Part shown: piece after piece, positions 12,148-26,570 of the stretch
Numbering within the stretch: the first letter of the stretch is position 1
How the letters are laid out: each line of letters begins with the position of its first letter
Source: Nigrospora sphaerica
Lineage: Eukaryota; Ascomycota; Sordariomycetes; Amphisphaeriales; Apiosporaceae
Assembly (NCBI GenBank): GCA_018287875.1
Contig: JAGVVL010000001.1
Coordinates: 4,960,001 to 5,024,000, forward strand
Direction: 5' to 3'
Length of the DNA: 64,000 bases
Made by a program: the position numbers and the translations under genes
Notes under the pieces: generated by a model
The model's database searches: none
The model's input: only the letters and a program-made list of their open reading frames with translations
What the model was told of the DNA's origin: nothing

Positions 12148-13895
12148 ATGTCAGGACGGATCTGGGAGGTGACAGCTCGGTTGGGGTCGCGGCGATGGCT
12201 CGGCGGGCTGGTGGACAGAGTACGATGGTCGTCCGAGCGAGCCTAGGGGGAATACGCAGTTCCGTCAGTAGTGAGGGCCGGATGATCCGGCGGAACGTAT
12301 GTGGGAAGAATATGAGCGACAAGCACGGCACGCGCGAAGAGAGAAAAAGAAAAACGAAGGGAAGACGGCCCCAGCGGTGTTGTTTTGGAATAGTAAAGTA
12401 CAAGTATGTCGCAAGCAGGTGTTGGTATGTAGCTGGAGGTTTAGGTAGGATGTCCCGTCGCCACTGGGTAACGTAGAAGTCGGAAAGTGTGGATCCAGGG
12501 CGTGTGCAATGATGCAGTGCAGGTGCAGTGTACGAGTGTAGTTGTAGCAGTGCTGGCCGTAGCTTCACGTTCAGTAGGTACATGTACATACCTACATACC
12601 TCTGTATGTGCCTTTAGTGGCCCACCTGAGCTCGCGCGACAAGTGTCATAATGCACTCCATCAGCCTCGTCTCAGCTTGGCGGGCTAGGTGACCCAGGGC
12701 TCCAAGTCCAGGTCCAGGTCCAGGTCCAGGTCCAGGTCCAGGGCCAGGCAGACGGGCAGACCCAATCGCCCCCCAACTCCACCTACATACTCCTAGGTCC
12801 TGACTTGGGGGCCGACATAGGCGCCTTTCTTTCTCGTTTTAGTCCCTACGCAGCGGTAGTCGTACATATGAACCTCTGTGTACATAGCTTTGTGTGATCC
12901 ATGAATGTACTGTGTACAGGATGTACCTCGTCTTCTTAGTGCTCGGGGCCGTTGCGAAGGAGGGGCGCCTTGGTTGATCGATCCAGCCCGTGGGTTACCT
13001 GGTGCATGTCATCCCCAGCTTCTGGAGATCTAACGGGCTACAAAAGTAACACCTGGCGGGTAGCAACCTAAACGTCCATCCACACCAGGAATTCGGGCAG
13101 TCAAACCCGATCACACCCGGCATATCTAGGGGTTCAAGGTTTAATCATCTACAGATCCTCAAGTTAGGAAAGGGATACATCGCCAACCCACTCCAAAGAA
13201 AACGGGGAGAGCGCACTCCAGCAAATGCGTGATCCGCCACAACTGCTCTTTATTTCACAGACCATCGCCGTTGTCGGGCACGTTTCACAAGTGGATAAGT
13301 ACAACATGGATGTGAAAACCAAGATACGCCCATACACGTCATATATATCTCCCGTACACATCAAGCCCTGTCCGTGTAAACCCAGAGTGCCAGGCGAATT
13401 TCGATCAAGAAGATGTGAGACATGTAGGTTACCTGTAGGAAGGCTGCATGTGGTCTGGACAGTTTCCCCTTCCAGTGACCACGCCAATTCCCGTCTACCT
13501 TAGGTTACATGTATAGTACGTAGTTGGCGCGGATCCGATCCACTTCGTACTTTAGGCGCACGTTTATACTATACTCCTGTATGTATGCACCTACATAACC
13601 ATCCATGAACGCAGGTTACAGCCGGCCAGCCTCTCGCATATTCCGTTGATACTCTGTAATAATGAACATGTGGCTGGCCTCGGCGTCTAGCCGACAAGGG
13701 TTAGGCAGAGTAGACGAGCTCTTCTACTTGGGATGAAAGTGCCCCAGAGACTGTGAGCGTCGTCACGAGGGGCATCATAGGAACCCCAAAGCCTGTGGGA
13801 GGAGAGAAATACAACACTTGGCACGAACTTGCGCAATTGATTCGAAGCCTTGGAATTTCCTCTGTCTACGAACTTGTATTTTGGGCATCCAGCTT
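12148..13895. other. Intergenic region: VPS10 promoter side and ARPC1 3' side
   Basis: About 1.75 kb with no supported gene. It contains the VPS10 upstream region, a GTCCAG hexamer repeat (12706-12747), and clusters of TACATAC and TACCTAC motifs (12575-12605, 12850-12925, 13500-13600). Open frames here are short and low-complexity. Confidence 0.5.
12706..12747. repeat. Hexanucleotide tandem repeat (GTCCAG)6 plus one variant unit
   Basis: Six perfect GTCCAG units from 12706 to 12741 followed by GGCCAG at 12742-12747. It lies about 560 bp upstream of the VPS10 start codon. It is probably a simple minisatellite and is likely to vary in copy number between strains. Confidence 0.95.
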
Positions 13896-15105
13896 CTAGG
13901 TGCTCCAGATAACGACCCGCCCGTCGACGCCGCTGGCTTTGGGAAAAGTTAGCAGTGGGGATAACAATAATTTGGAAAGACGGGAACAACTTACTGCTGA
14001 ACTTGGTCACAGTATCGCCGTTGGTCTCGTAAACACGGACGGTCGAGATGGTGTTCTGGTGGACGGTCGTCAACTGCGTGTCGTCCTTGGCCTTGCCCTT
14101 CAGGTCCATCTGCTTGAACATGTTCAGCGCAGACTCTTCTCGGGCGTCGTCCAGGCCCGGTCGGCCCTTGGCTTCCAGGGTTCCGCTCAGCTGCCAGCCC
14201 GAGGCGTCTCCCTTGAAGCGGAAGGCCTCGCAGTCATAGCCGGCAGCGATAATTTCGCTCTCGCTGCTCCAAATCAGGCTCATGAAGGGCAGGAGCTGGG
14301 TGTTGATGCTGATGACAGCCCGAGGCGGCTGCTCAGGGGCAGTCGGGTAGACGACCGTGATGCTGCTATCGTGGGCGGCGAAGGCAAGAGCATCGCCACT
14401 GGGAGAAAAGGCGACCGAGTGGACCCAGCCAGCTGAGTTGTTCATAAACTCGCCGCAGATGGTGTTGAAAGGCAGGCGCTCGCCCCAGACACTGGGTTCG
14501 GGACGGGCATCGGTGCCCTTGACGAAACTCGAAAGAACGCGGGCATGGGCATCGGTCGAACCAGCCGCCAGCAGGACCGAGTTGGGGTGCCATGCTACCG
14601 TAGTGATGGTACTCCGTATGGGCTTCTTCAGGTGCTTGGACACCCACCAGTCGTTCTCCTCCTCGAAGTAGCATACGGCAATGACCCGGTCGCCCGACCC
14701 CACGGCGAACTTGGTTTCCGAAGGCGACCACCGAACAAAGGTGGCGGCTCGCGTAATGCGCAGTAGGACCAGCGTAGGTTTGTAGCCCGTGGGGGACGGC
14801 TCCCAGACCAGGGCGTTCCGGTCTAGCACATACGTCGGTCAGAGGATCATGCAGGAGCGGGAGTGGGCGCAGAACAGCGGACCTTGGGAGCAAGTTACAA
14901 TGCGGCCACTGTTGGGCGCGATGTCCACGCTGGTGATGGTCTTGTCGTGACCCTTCAGCTCATCCTTCAGCTTGAATGAACCCGCAACCTTGCCGTACAG
15001 GCTGACGGTCGAGTCCTTGGCGACAGCCAGGATGTTGCGATCCGCCGAGAAGGAGTGGTCGGCGATCGGACGGTGGAATAGATGGTGGACTTCGGGGGCG
15101 GCCAT
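13896..15105 (-). CDS. ARC40: Arp2/3 complex subunit 1 (ARPC1/Arc40), WD40 protein
   Basis: WD40 subunit of the Arp2/3 complex that nucleates branched actin at endocytic patches. Exons are 15105-14883, 14822-13995 and 13936-13896; introns of 60 and 58 bp; 363 aa, a normal length. The start ATG gives 'MAAPEVHHLFHRPIADHSFS'. The first splice restores 'IVTCSQDRNALVWE', the ARPC1 hallmark in the first blade, and the last splice gives the family end 'STSGVDGRVVIWST'. WD repeats include 'GHDKTITSVDIAPNSGRIVT', 'ATFVRWSPSETKFAVGSG' and 'GWVHSVAFSPSGDALAF'. The charged 'MFKQMDLKG' insert before the last blade is also typical of ARPC1. The first donor reads GTCCGC, which is unusual, but the reading frame and protein match support it. 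Confidence 0.95.
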
Positions 15106-15812
15106 GGTGGATGACGGTAGGCGATGCGCTGATGGCGGCGACGGCACTGGCGGCAGAGACGGCGCTGTTGCGATAGGAGTATAGCTCTCTACTACCGCGT
15201 TGGTGCTTCTGAGGGCAAGGCTGTCTGGTGTGCTGAGGACGAAGGGGTCGTTGCTAGATGATGGCACTTTGGTTCGTCTCCCACTCATGCCCGCTGGGCT
15301 TGGGGGGGTCGCGGGTGGGGCAGTCGTCGTCACAAGCAGCACCCGACCCCCTGACTTGGATGGGAGCCCCCCAGCTCCAGCCTCCAGCGCTGTTATTAGT
15401 AGCGCCAGTACGGAGTAAGTACCTGTGTCGTGTACCTCAGACCGCCTAGTCCATGGGATGTGGCTCTTTCCGCTCCTCAGCCTCCCCAATCAACCGGCTG
15501 CCCTCTCACTGTGGCGTTTCATACCAGGTACTAGGTACGACAAGGGTAGCAGGAAAATGCACACCCAAGCTCGCCAAGGTTGATCTCACAAGCGGTCGCA
15601 ACACCGATAAGTCGCGATACGTTGGCGTCCATCTCAAAACCCAGCCGATGAACGCGACGTAGGGAAGAAGTGCTCCTCCCCTCTCCGCGCCGCATTACCC
15701 AGACGACATAAGCACCAATCTTTCTTGCCGACTGACCCGCACCGTATTCCTTTCGCTCCTCGCGTTATTTCGAGCCGTTTGGCCTTTCCACGAGGACCGT
15801 TCCCATCCCAAC
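15106..15812. promoter_or_regulatory. Divergent promoter region between ARPC1 and U2B'' genes
   Basis: These 707 bp separate the start codons of the minus-strand ARPC1 gene and the plus-strand snRNP gene, so both promoters must lie here. I see no clear TATA box. Sequence before 15813 is pyrimidine-rich, as expected for a fungal core promoter and leader. No gene is supported inside. Confidence 0.55.
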
Positions 15813-16527
15813 ATGGCCGCAGCCGCGAAGGCCGGGAGCGCGAAAGCGCCTTTCGTGCCGCCGAACCAAACGTGAGTGCAGTCTCGGTCTCGGAGATCCG
15901 ACTACGGGGGCATTGATGCTGATGGCGACCCCCCTAGTCTTTATGTCACAAATCTCCCTTCGACCAAGATCAAGAAAGCCGACTTGCAGACGGCATTGTA
16001 CATGCTATTTTCTACCTACGGCCCTGTCCTCGACGTGGTCGCACTGAAGACGATGAAGATGCGTGGCCAGGCTCATATAGTATTCCGGGATATGCACGCG
16101 GCTACGCAGGCCATGAGGGCACTGGACGGTTTCCAGTTTCTCGGCAAAGAGCTTGTATGTGATGCCCAGGCGTTTGCTTTGCCGCAGGCTCGATCATGTG
16201 CCATGGGGAAATGCTGACCGGCCGCAGCGAATCCAATATGCCAAATCGAAATCCGACACGATTGCGAAATTGGACGGGACGTACAAGATGCCCGGATCTT
16301 CCGCAGCCAATGTCGAGATGACAGCGGTCCAGCAGAGCATCTTCAATGCCCCGGCACCTGGAAGCGCGCCTGCACCGGCTCGTGGCCTGCCCGCCAAACC
16401 CCCTGCGTCGGGAACGAAGAACGAGCCTCCTGCCGAGGCGCGTGGCCAGAAGCGCACGCGCGACGAGGAAGAAGAAGAGGACAGCGACGAAGACGTCGCG
16501 ATGGAGGAGGATAGTGACGATGAGTGA
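15813..16527 (+). CDS. MSL1: U2B''/U1A-type snRNP protein (single RRM)
   Basis: Spliceosomal RNA-binding protein of the U1A/U2B''/SNF family, expected to bind a U2 (or U1) snRNA hairpin loop in the nucleus. Exons are 15813-15871, 15938-16154 and 16228-16527; introns of 66 and 73 bp; 191 aa. RNP2 is 'LYVTNLP' (residues 21-27) and RNP1 'RGQAHIVF' (62-69). The signatures 'KMRGQA' and 'RIQYAKSKSDTIAKLDGTY' are diagnostic of this family. Metazoan members have two RRMs; this one has a single RRM followed by a proline/alanine-rich linker and an acidic 'EEEEEDSDEDVAMEEDSDDE' tail, so it resembles yeast Msl1. Whether it also serves the U1 snRNP cannot be told from sequence. Its stop is only 72 bp from the stop of the convergent ATG10 gene. 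Confidence 0.92.
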
Positions 16528-16599
16528 AGCATCGCATTGTGTTGATACCCACACGAAGACGACAAGTGCGATCCGGCCGCCTGTGGCCTCGAGGATACA

Positions 16600-17449
16600 T
16601 CATGCCTGGCAACACAAGGCCATTTCCTTGGGCGCCCAGAGCCCGACACACCCACCGACCAAACCCAGCCACACCATCAAATAGTCTTCTTTGGAGCAGT
16701 CGAGCTCTGCCATGGCCTCACCCAGGAGGCACGGGTGGACAAAGAAACAAGGCACCCCCGTGATGGGGTGATGCTGTGAAGCTACGTCAGCTGCCGAGGT
16801 AGACCAATGAAGTCCGGTTCCCAGGAGCGCCAAGTTGACTCGATGTATAGCTTTTTACTTGCAGAGAAGCGAGACTTACATCTGCTGAAATGCCTCCGAC
16901 GACCCCCATGCGGCGAAGTGAGTCCTTGTACTGGTCCGGCACCAAGCGCCGAAAGACGGTGTCAACGTCGAGCCCAGGCTCGCCTGCCGGCAGATTGTGA
17001 AGACTGAACCACAAACAAGGTGCGCGGTACGTAGGATGAAGGTGTATCTCGTACTGAACGTGGCCGTAGTCGGGTGGCGACGGTGGCTTCACGAGAAGTT
17101 CCGGGTCGTCTTCCTCTGTGTCCATGTCCATGTCCGCCTCGTCGTACTCACGGCGGTCGCCCTCTGCGGTGTGGGCCATGGAGAAGCTGCCGAGGCTGGC
17201 TTCCAGGCCCCCAAGGCCGGCGACATCTTCCAGCGGCCGCGTGATCTGAACAAAGGTCGCGTACTCGGGGCCGGTGCCATAGGCTACGTTCAGAGCCGTG
17301 TGGACGCCTAGGCGCCACTGTCTCCGTAAGGGGCCGAGCCTGGCCCGGCAGTATTTGCTGTCCAGATGGTGGCATGCCTCTGCAAACTCCTCGTGGTCTA
17401 GGAACGGGTACGCGCGGTAGGTTGATCGTTGTAGGTTTGTGAAAGGCAT
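16600..17449 (-). CDS. ATG10: Autophagy E2-like conjugating enzyme Atg10
   Basis: E2-like enzyme that transfers Atg12 to Atg5 in autophagosome formation; cytosolic. Exons 17449-16880 and 16773-16600 with a 106-bp intron give 247 aa. The join produces 'GISADHHPITGVPCFFVHPC', which contains the Atg3/Atg10-family core; the active-site cysteine is expected to be C205 in 'VHPC'. Earlier conserved blocks are 'YEIHLHPTYRAPCLWFSLHN' and 'VFRRLVPDQYKDSLRRMGVV'. The N-terminus 'FAEACHHLDSKY' is also typical of Atg10. The acidic 'DMDMDTEEDD' insert (about 100-115) precedes the beta-sheet core. The start at 17449 is preferred; the frame is open further upstream to 17596, but that stretch looks like leader. 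It is convergent with the snRNP gene and divergent from the mannosidase gene. Confidence 0.92.
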
Positions 17450-18991
17450 GTTAGGCGTCTCTGGCGCCGGCGGAGCTGTAGTTTTCAGCGATCTGGGACT
17501 GGTAACAAGAGGGCTGCCCCGACCTCGTCGGCGCCAAGCACAAGCTGTGTTAAAAACCGTGTACGCCCCAGTTAGTGAGGGCCCAGGTCTGTACACGCCG
17601 GGTACCTTTACAGAGTCGATGTGGCAGACATTTGTTTCGGGGAATTAAGGTAGTGATGCCCGTTATTAGATTGCTTACCGCTGTGGTATCCAATCGCACG
17701 TGTATGGGGCAGGGCATCCCTGGAGTAGCTCAGGCTGCGGGTGGTAAGGTACAGGGGCTAGCTGGAACCCGAACTTGTGGCCGGGTAGGCGGGGCCACAG
17801 TACCATGGATGGTGGCGACCATGGAACCTACGAAGTAGAGCGTCACGGAGAGAGAGAGAGAGAGAGAGGTACGACTTGATATGATCTGTGGATTGATAAT
17901 ACTTATCTTAGAACCTATTACATCGTACATATATTCGTCTGGGCTAGGTTCGGTACATAGGTACATACCTAGGTTGGGATGAGAATGGGAGAGAACGAAC
18001 CGAAAACCCCCCTGGATCGAACTTATCGGGGACCGGGAGAGGCGAGACCCAATGACCGGACCGGCCGAAAGGGTGTACGGCAGATTGCACATGTCGCTTA
18101 TTAGCCGTCCCCCCCAAGGCATTTAAGCTGGAAAGCAAGAATGCTGCCGCCGCGTTCGCTCGCAGGGGAGGTATGTTAAGTAGCTTGCCAGGCGCGATCC
18201 TCGCTCATGCGCTCGCTCACGACGTTCTCGTCAGTACGTTCTCTGTAATGGACACAATTGCCAGTATTGATGGATCCGAGGCCTCTGGGCGCGCCGCGAC
18301 GGCTGGTCCCTTTGTCGACGCGTATCTCATAATCGCAATACGTATGTACGCACCTACGCATGTATGTCATCGGCCCAATGCCGTGGCTGCCGGGGAAATG
18401 GGCCGCCAAGGTCATGTACGGAAGAAGCTTGGAAGCCCGCAGGTTGTGGTGCCATATCCACCTCTCCAGCCAGCGCTGGCCAACAGCGGCGCCCTGCCTC
18501 TTCATCCCGTAGCTATGCAGGTGGTAGGTACATCGTAAGTAGTTTAGGTAGTATGAGCAGTTGAGGTTAGGGGGACAGGCGTGCAACCAGGGGGAGAGAA
18601 TAGTTGGTACAGTCCCCCCATCCATACTACCTACTACGGATTGTTTACATGGCGGTGCCTGTCGGTAAGAGATGGATTGGCTCCCGCCTGCCCTGGGCGA
18701 CGAGCTCAGATCGTCCATGCCCGTGCTGTCGACCCGGAATGCCGAATGAATAAACCCCAGGCAATGTAAGATGAGCTGGGCTGTTTCTCTTTCATACATT
18801 ATTCACCTATATTCAACCCTCCTACCCGTCCTCTCCAGGTGTTCCGGTGCTCGGTGTCCATTCGTCCACCACTTCCCACCTTGTCGTCCCGCCCGTCTGC
18901 AGTTACGTTCCCGAAGTAGCTCGCGGACCCGTTGCGCGCGCGCGCGTATGAAGCAACCTGCCAGGCTAGTAAAACCGGTAATGCCACGTCA
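17450..18991. other. Divergent intergenic region between ATG10 and the mannosidase gene
   Basis: About 1.5 kb with no supported gene. It must hold both promoters. A GA microsatellite (17848-17868) and repeated TACATA/TACCTA motifs (17940-17975, 18340-18370, 18525-18550) are the only clear structure. A pyrimidine-rich stretch with CG alternation (18780-18950) precedes the mannosidase start. Confidence 0.5.
17848..17868. repeat. GA dinucleotide microsatellite
   Basis: Ten consecutive GA units plus a terminal G, in the ATG10/mannosidase intergenic region. Confidence 0.95.
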
Positions 18992-21181
<2,190 letters not shown>

Positions 21182-22994
21182 ATTGGCTACCCGATGGCCC
21201 TGGGTCGCGGCTCCTGAACCAATCAGCGATTGCCTCAACATGCTCCCACGTGCCTCCTTTTACCCGACTTGGTACCTAGTTACGGACCTGGAAGAGGAAA
21301 GTGACCAAGCGGTATCTGAGCACACAACTGCACCTACCGTGCTCAGATGGCATTGGTCCGTTACGTTACCCGAAAGTGACTCGCTGGTGGACACCGGGGC
21401 AGCGCGCCAGGCCTGAGCCCGAGCCACCGGGATGACGGTGACATTGCGCCAAGGGGTGAGCAGACGCCACATCGGCCTCGGAATAATGCGGCACGATGGC
21501 CGTACCGTAGCCGCTCGGTGGCCAAGAGGGTGTCGGTGGAAGGCGGCCAAGGCCATGTGGCTCGGGCATACACTACGTAACATAGGTAGTGGGTGCCCCT
21601 CTATTCCGGGTACTCCACCCAACGTGGACGTACGAAGACGGTGCGGTCATTTAGTAAGCATATACTGCACGTTCAAGGCTCATGGGAGGGCTCTCCTCTA
21701 CCGTAAGCGTTGTTTGCTCAGGCATGGTCCATGCTACAGGGGAGCGGTTCCCCATTCCAGTTGGCTTAGGCAGCTATTCGTACGTAGCAACCCGGTACAG
21801 GCCGGAGCTGGGAGATTCAGAATCCACTGCGCTTTCATGGTTCCATGGAATGGATTCACGTATGATCAGCAGGGACGACATTGGCCTTTCCCCTTCCGTT
21901 ATATCTAGGAAGAGGTAGGTAGGTGTGTTACACCGTATGTGCACACTTATCTTTGCCGTCCAGCCGTCGCCGTGGGGGGTTGTTGGGTTTTGTACCTCTT
22001 TGCCCGGAGGGGAATAAGCTGCCAACCTACATGTAATGTAGGTAAGGTAGCTGGGGAAGGGCCCCCGCATGGCGGCACAAGGCGGCAGTCGGGCCACTTA
22101 TAACGACGAACACTCATAAGGGATGCTCATTGGCAACCTAAAACCTCGGGTACATACCTTGTACAGAATACCAGGAAACCTAGCTGTACCATGCACTCAA
22201 GCCCTCGAATGTGTCGATGGCAAGTGCTGGGCATATTATGTGGTGCTTACCTGATGTATCTGGGGATATGTAGGGTAGGTATGTACTCTCCCCAGTCTGG
22301 GGTCTAGACGAAGAGGGTGTACTTAGCTGCCCGGTCAGATGGATTGAATGGTGACATGGGGCCGTTGAAAGAGTAGGGCTGTCCAGGTGTGTGATAATGG
22401 ATGGCCCCCCTTCCCCGCTGCTACTGTAACCTCCCATCGACCCATGCGGGAAACCGCTGCCATGATAAGCGGCTGTGCCCCGTTCCCTCTCAGCCTCCCT
22501 CCGTTCCCAACTACTTGGAACCGGACATCCATACCCACTTCGTACATACATCTCTCGAGTGCTCTCTCACCCTTCCATGGGCCGCTTTCCCGACGACAAA
22601 AGCGCGTGGGCTTCTGTAACCACCGATACCACGGCCAGATACCGGAGTTGAGTAGATAGGTGCCTAACCTCTTGAGTCTGGTACTCACATTCATACCTGT
22701 TCCCCCCCAGCCTCTATATTCCTACATGCACGCCTAGATTGGCCGAAGAGGGGCGATTGTATCCTGGGAGTTTCATGCGCCGACTGGCACTGGCCCGTCC
22801 TTCTTATCTCCTAGCCCGCGACCTCCTACTTCGACATTGATCGCGCCGCCGTCTACACCAGCCCTTCGTCCTGGCCAGCTCCCGTGAGCTGGTGTTCTGC
22901 GCCCCTCGGGGAGCGGGCGCGCACCCTCCATCACCAACCCACGGGTCCCGACAGGGGGCGGGGCCTCGCAACCGCGAAAAAGCACCGGCTGGCG
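21182..22994. other. Intergenic region before the permease gene
   Basis: About 1.8 kb with no supported gene. It holds the mannosidase 3' UTR and permease promoter. TAGGTA/TACCTA motif clusters occur at 21908-21930, 22020-22060 and 22255-22285. Open frames are on both strands and show no domain. Confidence 0.5.
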
Positions 22995-25306
22995 ATGGCG
23001 TCGGGCGACGGTCACCCGGCGGCGCCCCACGGCAATGGGCCCGATGCCGAGGCGAAAGGGCTGTTCCCCATCAAGGAAGACATGTCGCTGGCCCGCGGAA
23101 GCAGTTACTCGGAGCGCCCGCCCTCGGTCTACCGCGAGGGCCGCGTGCCGCCGCGCTTCCTGCAAAGCTGGGTCGACAGCTTCCGCCGCGACCCCAACCA
23201 GCGCGTCGTCCCCCTGGACCCCATGCACGCCATCCTGACGGCCGAGGAGGGCTCGCTGCGGCGGCCCTCGCTGCCGCCGACCTCGGGCCAGCACTACTTC
23301 GACATGCGCATGGCGGCCCTGTCGACAGCCCAGACCAGTCTGCTAAGGAGGCTGAAGGGCCGGCACCTGCAGATGATTGCCATCGGAGGCTCCATAGGTA
23401 GGTAGCCCCCGCTTCGGCTCCGGCGCATTGAGGCAACACGCCCCTTTCTTTGGGACTGCCAGCTGACCAGCGCATCACCGAAAGGTACCGGTCTCTTCGT
23501 GGCTTCGGGCCGTTCCCTAGCCGTAGGGGGCCCGGGGTCGCTTCTGGTTGCCTACTTGTTCATCGGCTTCATGCTCTACTTCACCGTCCAGGCGCTCGGC
23601 GAGCTGGCCGTGGCCTTTCCCATCGCCGGCTCCTTTTCGGCCTACTCGACGCGCTTCCTTGACCCCAGCTGGGGTTTCTCTATGGGCTGGAAGTCTGTCG
23701 TGCCCTCCTCTGCTTGCCACGTCCCGGCCGCGAGTCTGAAGCTGACCACCGGGCGGCAGTTATGCGATGCAGTGGCTGGTCGTGCTGCCGCTTGAGATCA
23801 TCGCCGCCTCCATTACGATATCCTTCTGGAACCCCAACATCAACCGCGCCATATTCGTCACCATTTTTCTCACCATCATCGTCGCAATCAACCTTTTCGG
23901 GGTCAAGGGCTACGGCGAGGCCGAGTTCGTCTTTGCCATCATCAAGGTGATAGCCGTCATTGCTTTCATGTGGGTTCCCGCGGGTGCGCGCCCTGAGAAG
24001 TTATGCTAATGTCGAATTCGCACTGCCCGGCAGCCTCCTCGGTATGGTCTTGAACATAGGGGGGGTCCCAGGAGACGGTTACATTGGCCTTCGGTACTGG
24101 TCCGACCCAGGCGCCTTTCACAACGGTTTCAAGGGCCTCTGTAGTGTTTTCGTCCAGGCCGCCTTTGCTTTCGCTGGCACCGAGCTGGTGGGCCTCGCTG
24201 CCGCCGAGACCATGAACCCCCGCAAGTCCCTCCCCACGGCCATCAAGCAAGTCTTCTGGCGCATCAGTCTTTTCTACATCGTAGCACTGTTCCTCGTCGG
24301 CCTGCTGGTGCCCTACACAGAAGAGCGGTTGCTGAGAGGGAAGAGCGACGCCGTGGTGACGGCATCCCCCTTTGTCATCGCAATCCAGAACGCCAGGATC
24401 GAAATCCTGCCCTCGGTCATGAACGTCGTCATCCTAATCGCGGTACTGTCCGTGGGGAACTCGTCCGTTTTTGGCTCCTCGCGGACCTTGGCTGCCCTCG
24501 CGGACCAGGGCCAGGCGCCCAAGGTGTTGGCCTACGTCGACCGCCGCGGTCGGCCCCTGGTCGCCATCCTCGTGGCGTCGTCGATGGGCCTCCTCGCGTA
24601 TCTGGCCGACCTCGACGCCCAGTCAACGGTGCTCGAATGGCTCCTGGCCGTCTCGGGTCTCTCGTCCATCTTCACCTGGGCCTCGATTTGCCTGGCGCAC
24701 ATTCGTTTTCGCAAGGCCTGGGCGGCCAGAGGCCACAGCCTGAACGAGCTAGCCTTCCAGTCGCAATGTGGCGTTGTCGGATCATATGCCGGCTTCCTGG
24801 CCAACATGTGTGTGCTAGTTGGGCAGGTGTGTCGATCCTCTCCCCCCCTTTATTCCTTGCTGTCGTACACAAGCGTCGCGGGGCATGCTAACGCGAGATG
24901 CTTTCTAGTTCTGGGTGGGCGCGTGGCCCGTAGGATGGAGGCAGAAGACGAGCATCGAGCTCGTGGAGAACTTCTTCCTGCAGTACATGGCCGCTCCCAT
25001 CGTCATAGCCTTCTACCTCGCCCATCGCATCTGGTTCGGCACGTCACCCGTTCGCACCCGCGACATGGACATTGACACGGGCCGTCGTGACTTTAATTTG
25101 CCCATTCTGGTAAGCAGGCAGTTACCCCTGCGGCTCGAAGCGGCCGCGTTACCCCCTCGGGCCGGTCGCCCGACGATCTGCTTGTCCATGGCCGGGTCCT
25201 CTGGATGGGCACCTTTCACTGACGCTACACTGTCCAGGTTGCCCAAGAGGCCGAGGAGAAGAGGCAGTGGCCACGGTGGAAGAGAGTTTATCGGTACTTG
25301 TGTTGA
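22995..25306 (+). CDS. GAP1: Amino-acid permease, APC superfamily (Gap1-like YAT family)
   Basis: Proton-coupled amino-acid uptake transporter of the plasma membrane. Six exons: 22995-23397, 23485-23692, 23760-23969, 24034-24826, 24909-25109 and 25238-25306; 627 aa. Splicing rebuilds 'IAIGGSIGTGLFVASG' (the conserved TM1 substrate-binding loop), 'GFSMGWNYAMQWLVVLPLEI' and 'VIAFILLGMVLNIGG'. Other family blocks are 'VKGYGEAEFVFAIIKV', 'FAGTELVGLAAAETMNPRKS', 'SVGNSSVFGSSRTLAALADQ' and 'FWVGAWPVGW'. About 12 membrane segments are expected between a roughly 130-residue cytosolic N-terminus and a C-tail of about 65 residues. The second donor reads GTCTGT, atypical but required by the frame. General amino-acid specificity (Gap1-like) rests on overall resemblance; a narrower substrate range is possible. 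Confidence 0.93.
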
Positions 25307-26520
25307 CCTACAACGATATATGAGGGTGCGGGGGGGGGGGCGGAGGGGAGGGGCGTTTCTGTATTTCCTCTTCATCTATTCCTTTGTGTCTTATTGTGAG
25401 CGGTCGTTGCTAATGATGACCACGTGGTCGTTGCATCAAGAAGCGCGTATTGTTGGATGAGCGAGTCCACAACCGCCGTTAGTTTTGTCGGGTAGGACAC
25501 TGGCTTCCTGCCCGTCCCTGTTCGCGAGACGCAACAATGACTATAGTTGTAAGTGATGCCGACAAACTCCCAACCGCGTCTCTATATGTGCAGTAGTCAG
25601 AGAGGTAGCCCTGTGGGGATGCATGCAGGTCCTCCGCAAACGAACTAGTGCAATGGGGCGATACTAATACTAATAGACAGCCAGGGCTAATGAGCGAGAG
25701 AGAAACGGCGGGCCTCTGGGCAACGGATCATCCAATGCGGCCCCTCGTTATTTTTCTGAAACACTCAGGCCTGCAGGTCTGACGGGCATCTGTCCGGCTG
25801 CGTGTCTCCAACCTAACCACTTGGAGCAAGCGGCTGCGTGGGTAACCAGAGCTTGGGGTACATGGCGCTACGTGCTCACGGGGACTTTCTCCCATGGGGG
25901 AATTGTAGGTACGTGCCTCCGCTTCCCACAACCACATACGAAGCGATAATGTAGTTCCGGGACTGTGTCTTGTCCGTATGCCTGTAATACCAATACCAGC
26001 AAGGCCACGATCCTGGGATCGGAGACACGTGGGGCCCAGGGATCGAGGAACGCCCTCGCAAGATCCCGCTTGGGACGAGTGTCTGACTACCTGCCTAGGT
26101 ACAAGTACCCTACCTACCGGCCCTGATGGTGTGAACGATTTTGGTTCTAGGTGACGGGCCAATAAGCCTCACCGCCAGCCGTTATGGGCGTCGATGGTGA
26201 GAATTGGTGTTAAGGCCCGTAGTTAACGGTTTGGCCGAGCAAGTGGTCGAGAATGGCGCGGTAGGTTGCGTACCATGCATGCACATACGTACATGCATAG
26301 AACCAGGTAAGTTGTAGATCTCGGTTCACCTACCCCATTCATCTGCGAGCGGGACGTGGGCACGCGCGCCGCTGCGCTAGGTCGCAGGGGATCCCGTTCC
26401 ACGAACGACCCCGTCATGTCGTCCGCGGCAACACGGGGCCCATTGCGCCATGAGTGAGGAAGGCCCATAGAGGGAGACGGGGCGGATCAGGCATGTATCT
26501 GGGATGCATGATCCTTTCCT

Positions 26521-26523
<3 letters not shown>

Positions 26524-26560
<37 letters not shown>

Positions 26561-26570
26561 GTGTGTGTGT
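26524..26570. repeat. TC microsatellite followed by a GT run
   Basis: A 33-nt perfect TC/CT alternation (26524-26556) followed by GTGC and five GT units to 26570. Located in the permease/NTF2-like intergenic region. Confidence 0.95.
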
